Below, one piece after another: positions 26,453 to 32,365 of a stretch of DNA of 64,000 bases (its first letter is position 1; every line of letters begins with the position of its first letter). The stretch covers positions 302,397-366,396 of the forward strand of contig JBKEEF010000002.1 in the NCBI GenBank assembly GCA_047975765.1. Direction: 5' to 3'. Source of the DNA: JAQWBS01 sp047975765 (GTDB lineage Bacteria; Pseudomonadota; Alphaproteobacteria; RF32; CAG-239). Made by a program: the position numbers and the translations under genes. Under the pieces are notes generated by a model. That model saw nothing but the letters and a program-made list of their open reading frames with translations, did not search any database and was not told the origin of the DNA.

Positions 26453-27463
26453 ATGTTAAAAACTGCTGAAGCGGTGTCTTTGGGACACCCTGATAAAACT
26501 GCCGACTATATTTCTTCATATATTCTTGATAGAGCGATTGAACAAGACAGTTCAGTCAAATATGCTGTTGAAGTTATGGTTAAAGATAATACCATCATCT
26601 TTGGTGGAGAAATTAAAGGAAATGTAGATCTTTCAAACCTTCATAACTTAACATTACAAGCACTTGCTGAAATTGGATATGGTGAGGAATATGCCAAGAT
26701 TTGGGGTGAATATGCGATTGAACCTTCAAAAATCAAAACCATTAATTTAATTGGACAACAATCTTTAGAAATCAATCAAGGTGTTGAACAAGATGGTTGG
26801 GGTGATCAAGGTGTTTTTGTTGGATATGCTTGTCAGGGAGAAGGTTTAATTAACAGAGAACTTTATTTAGCAAGAAAACTCAATACAGCACTCTATCAAA
26901 AAGCACTTAAAAGCCAAAATTTGGGTTTAGACATCAAAACACAAATCACAATTGATGAAAATGGAAATATAAAAACAGCTGTTGCAGCTGTTCCAATGCT
27001 TGTTCAAGAAAACCTTGAAGAGTTTATAATTGAAGTTTTAGGGCAAAAACCAGAATCTCTTATTATCAATGGTACAGGGCAATATACTTATCACTCTTCC
27101 ATAGCAGACTGTGGAATCACAGGACGAAAGCTCGCTTGTGATTTCTATTCAACAGCTTGTCCTGTTGGTGGAGGTTCTCCTTGGACTAAAGATGCAAGTA
27201 AGGCAGATTTGACACTCAATCTTTGTGCTCGTAAGATTGCTGTTGAAAATCTTAAAAACAATGATGAATGTTTTGTTTACCTTTCTTCTTGCATCGGCAG
27301 AGTAGAACTTCCAAGTGCAACGATTAAAACTATCAAAAAAGGTGTGGTCACAGAAAATGAACTCTCTTTCAATAAAAAACCATCAGAGATAATTGCTGAA
27401 CTTGGGCTAAACAAATCAGTTTTCGCTAATCTATGCAAAAACGGCCTTCTTGCGAATTTTTAA
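26453..27463 (+). CDS. metK: S-adenosylmethionine synthetase, short divergent form
   Basis: Makes SAM from methionine and ATP. It keeps EAVSLGHPDKTAD, GGEI, IGQQSLEINQGV, GDQGVFVGYA, DCGITGRK and a loop GGGSPWTKDASKAD in place of the usual GGGAFSGKDPSKVD. The residues that bind phosphate and metal appear kept. At 336 aa it is about 50 residues shorter than standard MetK and lacks the C-terminal HFGR region. The SAM-II riboswitch directly upstream supports the assignment and gives feedback control. Confidence 0.88.
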   Translation: MLKTAEAVSLGHPDKTADYISSYILDRAIEQDSSVKYAVEVMVKDNTIIFGGEIKGNVDLSNLHNLTLQALAEIGYGEEYAKIWGEYAIEPSKIKTINLIGQQSLEINQGVEQDGWGDQGVFVGYACQGEGLINRELYLARKLNTALYQKALKSQNLGLDIKTQITIDENGNIKTAVAAVPMLVQENLEEFIIEVLGQKPESLIINGTGQYTYHSSIADCGITGRKLACDFYSTACPVGGGSPWTKDASKADLTLNLCARKIAVENLKNNDECFVYLSSCIGRVELPSATIKTIKKGVVTENELSFNKKPSEIIAELGLNKSVFANLCKNGLLANF

Positions 27464-27472
27464 AATTCTAGT

Positions 27473-27508
27473 TTTACGCCCTGTTTCATATTTGAAACAG
27501 GGCGTAAA
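27473..27508. terminator. Long hairpin between metK and yjhX
   Basis: A 16-bp perfect stem (TTTACGCCCTGTTTCA and its complement) with a 4-nt loop between two convergent genes. The T-run is poor, so it may act as a two-way barrier or an mRNA end protector. Confidence 0.7.
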
Positions 27509-27527
27509 GATATTTAATGTACAAATT

Positions 27528-27785
27528 TTATCTATTATCCAGTTGTGCTCGGACAGTTTTCAGACCTTCTCTATTGATACGGTATGGTTTTCCGTCTTTT
27601 GAAGAAATAAGTCGTTTTTTTCTTAGCCGATTGAAAATATCTAGAGTGCAGTCTACTAAGATAAAACCATCACGATTATAGCATTCAACAGCTTCAATTT
27701 TTTTATTTTCATTTTGGTAATGTTTGATAAACCCGCCCTGAGCTAAGGCGTGTAGGGTTCTTTGCTCTCCTTTGGAGATGTTCAT
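27528..27785 (-). CDS. yjhX: YjhX family protein
   Basis: The 85-aa product matches YjhX (UPF0386) along its length: MNISKGEQRTLHALAQGG, VECYNRDGFILVDCTL and the end PYRINREGLKTVRAQLDNR. E. coli YjhX has been described as the toxin of the YjhX/YjhQ pair, where YjhQ is a GNAT acetyltransferase. A GNAT gene lies upstream here on the same strand, at 28005, 219 nt away. AAAGGA precedes the ATG. Confidence 0.88.
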   Translation of the reverse strand: MNISKGEQRTLHALAQGGFIKHYQNENKKIEAVECYNRDGFILVDCTLDIFNRLRKKRLISSKDGKPYRINREGLKTVRAQLDNR

Positions 27786-28004
27786 GATTGTTATCCTTTA
27801 ATAATCAAATGTCCAAACGAGCACATACGAATTTGTATGCACTTCAGTTAAAAAACACCGACAACCCTAAATCTTAACAAGTCTGCGACTGCTAATAGAA
27901 ATAGGATTATCTGATTATTATGGTCTCCAACATAAAACCCTCTTTATATAAATTCTTTGAATAGAATATCTCAATCATAAGTTTATGATATGTGACATAT
28001 TTAG

Positions 28005-28652
28005 TCAATAATTTTGCTCGTCAATTTCACTAACGGCTTTTTCAAATTCTTTTTGACAAGGTTTGATTTCCTTTTCTTTATAAGGAAATTGGCGGTCATA
28101 TTCTTCAAAGCTTTTATTGTCAGGGTACATACCTTCTGAAAAATGAATACAGCCCTGAACGTTGTCTAAAGCTCCCTCAAAAAGAGGAAGAGCCATAATT
28201 CCAGCATAATATTTTCCGTCTGGCATAGATATTTGATATTTCTTTGTACCTTCAAAACCATATGGTGCATAGTGATATTTGAATCCTCCAATGAAAATAG
28301 CTCTGTGACCAGCTTTTTTTGCAGCTTCTATGGAATGTGAAATAAGTTTTCTTCCCAATCCTTGACGATGAAGATGAGGGATAATGCTCACTGGTCCAAA
28401 AGAAATTGTCTTATATTCTTGTCCATTTATGTCAACTACTTTAGAATATGAATAGAAAATGCTTCCAACAACTTTGCCGTCAACTTCAATCACAAAAGTA
28501 AGTTCAGGAATAAAGTCTGGGTGTTTACGAAGTTCATGTGCCATAAAATGTTCACTGCAACCTGGACAATATAAATTCCAAAAAGCTTCTCTAGTTATCT
28601 CCTCAACAAGATGATAGTCTTGTTCTTCTTCTTTTCTAATTCGTATATCCAT
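28005..28652 (-). CDS. GNAT family N-acetyltransferase
   Basis: Contains the GNAT fold with FVIEVDGKVVGSIFYSYS, then the acetyl-CoA loop region GPVSIIPHLHRQGLGRKLI (about residues 89-107) and a C-terminal strand FEGTKKYQ. The substrate is unknown. It has the EAFWNLY..PGCSEHFMAHELR N-terminus seen in uncharacterised YhbS-like acetyltransferases. Its position upstream of yjhX, on the same strand, recalls the E. coli yjhQ-yjhX pair. Confidence 0.85.
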   Translation of the reverse strand: MDIRIRKEEEQDYHLVEEITREAFWNLYCPGCSEHFMAHELRKHPDFIPELTFVIEVDGKVVGSIFYSYSKVVDINGQEYKTISFGPVSIIPHLHRQGLGRKLISHSIEAAKKAGHRAIFIGGFKYHYAPYGFEGTKKYQISMPDGKYYAGIMALPLFEGALDNVQGCIHFSEGMYPDNKSFEEYDRQFPYKEKEIKPCQKEFEKAVSEIDEQNY

Positions 28653-28753
28653 CAGCTTTATCCTTCTAATATTTGGAATTTATAACTCATTGAAAAATAG
28701 CAGAATCTTTTTATTAAAGTCAACATTATAACAATCATTTTTTCAAAAAATCA

Positions 28754-28782
28754 TTGACAGGAATTAATTGAGCGACTAACAT
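28754..28782 (+). promoter_or_regulatory. Candidate promoter before the tRNA/ATP-grasp locus
   Basis: TTGACA (28754-28759), a 17-bp spacer and TAACAT (28777-28782) form a near-consensus pair. It lies in the 411-base gap 28653-29063, which otherwise holds the short frame at 28811 and the tRNA promoter. Confidence 0.5.
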
Positions 28783-28810
28783 CAAATTTAGATTAAAAAG
28801 GAATCTGTTT

Positions 28811-28858
28811 ATGAATGTAACTTTTAAAGCTGTTTATGGTCGAATGTATATGTGTTAA
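28811..28858 (+). CDS. 15-codon leader-type reading frame (candidate)
   Basis: MNVTFKAVYGRMYMC is preceded by AAAAAGGAA 8 nt before its ATG and by a good promoter. It ends in Met-Tyr-Met-Cys and stop. It could be a leader peptide or the first part of a non-coding transcript. No clear terminator/antiterminator pair is found after it. Confidence 0.3.
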   Translation: MNVTFKAVYGRMYMC

Positions 28859-29004
28859 TTTTATAAATTAACCATTGGTTTGGCTGTGAAGGTTTTTTTG
28901 TTATGTTGGTAAATATTCGTAGTGTGTTTTCACTTTTCTGGTTAGATGAAAAGTCTCTTCAATTTGTTTCAAATTTTATCCCTGCTCATTTAAGCATGGC
29001 TCGA

Positions 29005-29047
29005 ATGACAAGCGTTGTCTTGTCATAAATTTTCGCGTCCATATTTA
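29005..29047 (+). promoter_or_regulatory. tRNA promoter with a dyad over the -35 box
   Basis: TTGTCA (29020-29025) and TATTTA (29042-29047), 16 bp apart, would start RNA about 10 nt before the tRNA. ATGACAAG (29005-29012) and CTTGTCAT (29019-29026) form an 8-bp dyad that covers the -35 box. It looks like an operator, which would be unusual for a tRNA gene. Confidence 0.45.
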
Positions 29048-29063
29048 AATTTTAAAATCTTTT

Positions 29064-29140
29064 TGCAGGGTATATCAGCTGGTAGATAGCTAGGCTCATA
29101 ACCTATGAAGACGGAGGTTCAAGTCCTCCCCCTGCGCCCA
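29064..29140 (+). tRNA. tRNA with CAU anticodon, initiator-like
   Basis: The cloverleaf folds with acceptor TGCAGGG/CCCTGCG, D-stem TATC/GATA, anticodon loop CTCATAA, T-arm GGAGG-TTCAAGT-CCTCC, discriminator C and encoded CCA. A11-U24 and the weak U1-G72 pair are features of initiator tRNAs. The anticodon stem, however, has only two G-C pairs beside the loop instead of three, position 27-43 is mismatched and the variable loop has an extra base. It could be tRNA-fMet, elongator Met or Ile2. It lies 42 nt before the ATP-grasp gene. Confidence 0.75.
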
Positions 29141-29182
29141 AACAACTCATTTGTTTTATAATATATTTGCAGGAAAAATAAA

Positions 29183-30274
29183 ATGTCATCAGGTTTAAGA
29201 ACAAAAATAAAACTCAATAAAGTTTTTTATCAGGTTATCAATAATTTCAAAAAAGAGAATATTTCCGTAGTTATGCCAACATATGTTCCTCAAAGAGGCG
29301 AAATCTTGAAAGATTTTGCTAACTTTGCCTATATTCCAGATTTAGATTGGAGTGGGCATATCAAAGAAAGAAACTTAGATACTGAAATTATTGCTTCAGT
29401 GGAACAGGATTTGAGAAAATATTTCGAAGAAAAAGGGAATTTGATAACAATATTAAAAGCAGCTAATTTGGAAAATTATACCATTCCCACTCGAGAAATT
29501 TTACCAACTTCAAGCGTTCATGAAATCAAAGAAGTATATAAAGAAATTTGCAATGAACAAGGTAAAATTGTTTTGCAAAGTTGTCATGCCTCAACGGGGG
29601 CTGGCAAAGGAACTCTCTTCATAGATTCTGCTGAAGAGCTTTTATCTGTTTTAGATAAAGATAAAGGATACTATAAGGCAACAAGATTTATTAAAGGAAG
29701 TGAAAGCAATTTGTCATTTTTTTCAGGCAATACACTTGTTTCCCAAAAGAGTTTGGGAGCTAAAAAGATTTCTTTGGAAAACCTAAACCCAAATTCGCCA
29801 CAAACACTTTTTAATCTTTTTGAAAGAGCAAAAAAGGAAGGTATTCTTGATGAAAATATTGTAACGCTTGTGGGAAGAGCTACACTTAAATCTGTGGGGG
29901 ATGAAAATTTGACATCTTCACCAGCTAATGGTGTTGGAAATGACATCGGATATATTTTTCCTGAACAAATTGCAGAACAAATTAAAGAAATTGGAGATAA
30001 ACTTTCTAGAACATTGGCAAAGGCTGGACGTGTTGGTTTGGCAGGGGCAGATTTGATTATTGATGAACAAGGAAAAGTTTGGATTAATGAAATCAATGAT
30101 CGTCAACAAGGACCGACTTCTCAAATGTCCAAAGATGCGGAAGCAAATGAACTTCCATCTTTGATGAAGATAGCCCTTGTCGCAAGTTTTGCAGATTTCA
30201 ATTTTCTTCAAAATAGTTTCTCAAGCTTTGTTCAACAGTGCCTACAATTTCTGTATTTAGATTTCTTTCTTTGA
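29183..30274 (+). CDS. ATP-grasp domain protein (363 aa), C-terminus altered
   Basis: The Gly-rich loop HASTGAGKGTLF (about residues 135-146), ATRFIKGSESNLSF and the metal-binding end VWINEINDRQQGPTSQ (about 299-314) mark an ATP-grasp fold. Such enzymes join a carboxylate to an amine or thiol with ATP. The substrate is unknown and the closest subfamily is not recognised. AGGAAA precedes the ATG. The last 25 residues (from 339) lie antisense over the 48-codon gene and look unrelated to the fold, so the original end may have been lost. Residues 60-84 recur in that opposed gene. Confidence 0.75.
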   Translation: MSSGLRTKIKLNKVFYQVINNFKKENISVVMPTYVPQRGEILKDFANFAYIPDLDWSGHIKERNLDTEIIASVEQDLRKYFEEKGNLITILKAANLENYTIPTREILPTSSVHEIKEVYKEICNEQGKIVLQSCHASTGAGKGTLFIDSAEELLSVLDKDKGYYKATRFIKGSESNLSFFSGNTLVSQKSLGAKKISLENLNPNSPQTLFNLFERAKKEGILDENIVTLVGRATLKSVGDENLTSSPANGVGNDIGYIFPEQIAEQIKEIGDKLSRTLAKAGRVGLAGADLIIDEQGKVWINEINDRQQGPTSQMSKDAEANELPSLMKIALVASFADFNFLQNSFSSFVQQCLQFLYLDFFL

Positions 30275-30344
30275 TAAAATTTTGTGATATTTTGGTTAAA
30301 AGTTTATTTGTTTCAATGTTGAGTTTTTTAATTTCGTTGGTCAT
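30198..30344 (-). CDS. 48-aa protein sharing a segment with the ATP-grasp protein
   Basis: AAAGGAAG lies 7 nt before the ATG, so translation is well supported. Residues 24-48 (IKERNLNTEI then VEQSLRNYFEE) match ATP-grasp residues 60-84 at 18 of 25 positions. Several codons differ silently, so the likeness is held at protein level and is not a fresh DNA copy. The gene overlaps the ATP-grasp 3' end on the other strand. Upstream lie two Cys-containing leaders and switchable hairpins. It might be a substrate or partner of the enzyme, or the 5' end of a rearranged paralogue. Confidence 0.65.
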   Translation of the reverse strand: MTNEIKKLNIETNKLLTKISQNFIKERNLNTEIVGTVEQSLRNYFEEN

Positions 30345-30350
30345 TTGTTT

Positions 30351-30446
30351 CTTCCTTTATAAAAAATAAATAAAATTCAGGAAGCTATGTATGCACAACC
30401 TTTTAAATGTCAGCTTCCTGAGGAATGGACATTTAAAAGGAGCATA
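30351..30446 (-). promoter_or_regulatory. Switchable hairpins controlling the 48-codon gene (translational attenuator, candidate)
   Basis: Helix X pairs GTATGC and CCTTTTAAATGTC (30446-30428, one bulge) with GACATTTAAAAGG and GCATAC (30411-30389). Helix Y pairs TCAGGAAGCT (30421-30412) with AGCTTCCTGA (30386-30377). CTTCCT (30383-30378) can instead pair with the Shine-Dalgarno AGGAAG (30356-30351). X leaves CTTCCT free to hide the Shine-Dalgarno; Y ties it up and exposes the site. A ribosome paused on the Cys codons of the second leader would block X and favour Y. Confidence 0.5.
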
Positions 30447-30517
30447 CAACAAACGACTTCATAATTAAAATTATGAAAGGCAAGTTTTTTGAAGATGTTT
30501 AGTTTTTGGTTTTTCAT
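30410..30517 (-). CDS. Second leader peptide with Cys-Cys (candidate, 35 aa)
   Basis: The frame starts MKNQKLNIFKK and ends VVCCMLLLNVHSSGS. Its Cys-Cys-Met codons (TGT TGT ATG) run into the left arm of helix X and its stop lies at the left arm of helix Y. That layout suits a ribosome-controlled switch. No Shine-Dalgarno is visible before the ATG, which weakens the call. Confidence 0.35.
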   Translation of the reverse strand: MKNQKLNIFKKLAFHNFNYEVVCCMLLLNVHSSGS

Positions 30518-30531
30518 ATATTTTGAGCAAT

Positions 30532-30637
30532 AAAAAAGGTTGTATTTTCTTACAACCCCATTTCCCAAAATTTTATATGATATTAGAGATGTGTTGTAAG
30601 CACGAAAGAAACTTGTGTTGAACAGCAACAACACATC
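30532..30637 (-). promoter_or_regulatory. Transcription attenuator with three exclusive pairings
   Basis: In the minus-strand RNA, region 1 GATGTGTTGT (30637-30628) pairs with ACAACACATC (30597-30588), 10 bp. Region 2 CTTACAAC (30600-30593) pairs with GTTGTAAG (30556-30549), 8 bp. Region 3 GGTTGTA (30557-30551) pairs with TACAACC (30544-30538), 7 bp, followed by six T: an intrinsic terminator. Regions 1, 2, 3 and 4 overlap as in trp- or his-type attenuators, and region 1 lies in the Cys codons of the leader. Confidence 0.6.
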
Positions 30638-30648
30638 ATCATTTTCAT
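30583..30648 (-). CDS. Leader peptide with four consecutive Cys codons (21 aa)
   Basis: The frame begins MKMMMCCCC, with codons TGT TGT TGC TGT, and ends at TAA 30585-30583, about 25 nt before the terminator stem. A purine-rich stretch (GAAAGAAAAG) precedes the ATG but is a weak ribosome site. The Cys codons sit inside region 1 of the attenuator, where a stalled ribosome would free region 2 for antitermination. It is too short to be identified by homology. Confidence 0.5.
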   Translation of the reverse strand: MKMMMCCCCSTQVSFVLTTHL

Positions 30649-30687
30649 TTCTTTTCTTTCATACTTAAACATAAATAAAATTCTCTT

Positions 30688-31191
30688 TCATAAAAGGCGA
30701 CATAAAACTTCATTGTCCTCATCAACATAAGCATATTCACCAGAGGCAATTGCTTTTGGTTCCGGATATGAAATAGGGTGAAATTTTTCTGAACCATCTG
30801 TTAGCTTCAAAGTCACATTGTTTTTGATGTGGCTGACATCATGCGCACCAAGAGCAAGTTTAGATTGAACAGAAACAAGATTATAAATATCTACCAACAA
30901 ATTGATTGAAGGAATATCTCCTCTTTTAGATAAGAAAGAGAGCAAATTTTCAGAAGCAGAAGCATTTTTGCGATTAGAAATTCCAAGAGACGTGTGTAAT
31001 TCTCTAAAACCTTTCAAAACATTATCTGTCTCAATAAAATCATCAGAAATTTGAGATTTAATTTTCTCTAATTCATTCAATTTATATTGATTAAAATTCG
31101 TGTCACTGGACTTATTCTTCACATTGGAGATTCTTACACCATAAACAGGAATTCCAATTTTTTTTATTTTTTCATCAATTGTAAATTTCAT
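30688..31191 (-). CDS. B3/B4 tRNA-binding-like domain protein, short at the C-terminus
   Basis: The centre, GFRELHTSLGISNRKNASAS, then PSINLLVDIYNLVSVQSKLALGAHD and NNVTLKLTDGSE, matches the B3/B4 domain found in the beta subunit of phenylalanyl-tRNA synthetase, where it edits mischarged tRNA. Free-standing versions occur widely with unknown roles. Homologues, as remembered, continue for some 40-50 residues after the VLCR motif; this one stops at VLCRLL. The Cys-rich leader starts 40 nt later on the same strand. Confidence 0.75.
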   Translation of the reverse strand: MKFTIDEKIKKIGIPVYGVRISNVKNKSSDTNFNQYKLNELEKIKSQISDDFIETDNVLKGFRELHTSLGISNRKNASASENLLSFLSKRGDIPSINLLVDIYNLVSVQSKLALGAHDVSHIKNNVTLKLTDGSEKFHPISYPEPKAIASGEYAYVDEDNEVLCRLL

Positions 31192-31272
31192 AAAAAATAT
31201 CCCCCTCTTTCATTATTAAAATTCAAGAAAGGGATATTATAAAACTAAAAATTTTATTAGAAAATAAAAAAA

Positions 31273-31914
31273 TTATTTTCTAATCCAAATATGAGAAATA
31301 TTACCCACAACAATTTTATGATAAGAACCAACAGAGTCATATGCTTCTTCATAGAATTTTTTACTATCTTTGTTGAAGACTTCATCCATTGTGACGGTTT
31401 GTGCTTGTGCCAAATCACACTCAATAATCATAAAAGCTTCTCTATATGTTATTTTTCCAGAAGGGGTTGTAATCTTATTGAGTTTTGTTACCGACATCTT
31501 GTCAGAATCTCTTCCTGATTTCATGCCAAACTCCATAAAGTCCTTTCTAAATTGTTCATCAAAGAAAGAAATGGTATATTTCTTTTCTTTTTGAATAATT
31601 TCCAGTGTATAACGATTTCCCCTTAAGCCAACAATAGCAACAGGTTTGCCAATTAACTGGCCCAAAGCGCCATCACCAACCACCATAGAATTGAACTTAT
31701 CTGATTTACCAGAGGTCAACACACCATTGATTTGCGGAAAAAGTGTGAAAGGATTGAGTTGAATTTCTTCAATTTTCACTTCTTTAAACAAATCTTCAAA
31801 ATTTTTACTTTCAAGATTTGAATAGTCAACTTTATTCATTTCAGAAAAAACATTTGCATTGTTGCTTTCTTTTTTGCAAGAAACAAGGAAAGCAGGCATA
31901 AGTAATACGAACAT
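31273..31914 (-). CDS. Lipoprotein with flavin-reductase-like (split-barrel) domain
   Basis: The N-terminus MFVLLMPAFLVSC carries a lipobox, LVSC. The body (NSMVVGDGALGQLIGKP, YTISFFDEQFRKDFMEFG, ITYREAFMIIECD) resembles FMN-binding split-barrel flavin reductases, here exported and membrane-tethered. A well-placed AAGGAAA-TTTA-ATG lies upstream of 31914 but opens a frame that stops after MKILY. One extra base would join it to this frame and give a longer signal peptide, so a small indel at the start is likely. Confidence 0.7.
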   Translation of the reverse strand: MFVLLMPAFLVSCKKESNNANVFSEMNKVDYSNLESKNFEDLFKEVKIEEIQLNPFTLFPQINGVLTSGKSDKFNSMVVGDGALGQLIGKPVAIVGLRGNRYTLEIIQKEKKYTISFFDEQFRKDFMEFGMKSGRDSDKMSVTKLNKITTPSGKITYREAFMIIECDLAQAQTVTMDEVFNKDSKKFYEEAYDSVGSYHKIVVGNISHIWIRK

Positions 31915-31962
31915 AAGTTTTATTAATATAGAATTTTCATTAAAGTTTCCTTCATATAAGAC

Positions 31963-32364
31963 CTATTTATTTTCACAGTTTTTATGATGAATATCAAGCG
32001 TACCAGCTTCTTTGGCAGTTTGATAATACCAGAGTTTATAGTCAATTTTCTTTTGGTGTTTTTTGAGGAGTTTGATTTGCTCTTCAACTTTTTTCTTTTG
32101 TTTTTGAATCAACTCTAGTCTCGCATCAATTGTACTATCACCTTGAAGACAATAGTCAATATATGTTTTAATTTCTTTGATGGGCATTCCTGTCTCTTTG
32201 AGACAATTTATAACGCTTAAGAACTCAAAATCGTCTTCCTTGAAGCGGCGGATTCCTCCCGCTGCTCGATTTACAAAAGGAAGCAAACCTTCTTTGTCAT
32301 AATAACGAAGGGTGTGTGCAGTCAAACCAAACTTTTTTGCCACTTGAGCAATTGTGTAAGTCAT
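31963..32364 (-). CDS. MerR family transcriptional regulator
   Basis: The N-terminal winged helix shows the MerR signature YTIAQVAKKFGLTAHTLRYYDKEGLLPF, with the second wing RAAGGIRRFKEDDFEFL. A coiled coil (about 80-115) follows and only a short effector part with Cys130. It starts one base after the dxs stop and its ribosome site lies in the end of dxs, so the two are coupled. MerR proteins twist promoters with 19-bp spacers; two such promoters flank the gap upstream of dxs. Confidence 0.9.
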   Translation of the reverse strand: MTYTIAQVAKKFGLTAHTLRYYDKEGLLPFVNRAAGGIRRFKEDDFEFLSVINCLKETGMPIKEIKTYIDYCLQGDSTIDARLELIQKQKKKVEEQIKLLKKHQKKIDYKLWYYQTAKEAGTLDIHHKNCENK

Positions 32365-32365
32365 T

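Noticed and set aside
28903..29028. 41-codon frame ending at the tRNA promoter dyad
   Set aside because: The ribosome site is weak and its end coincides with the -35 dyad of the tRNA promoter, so the sequence is better explained as regulatory.
30518..30634. Upstream extension of the second leader frame to 74 codons
   Set aside because: It would start inside the first leader and run through the terminator; no ribosome site is present. Only the part from 30517 was kept as a candidate.
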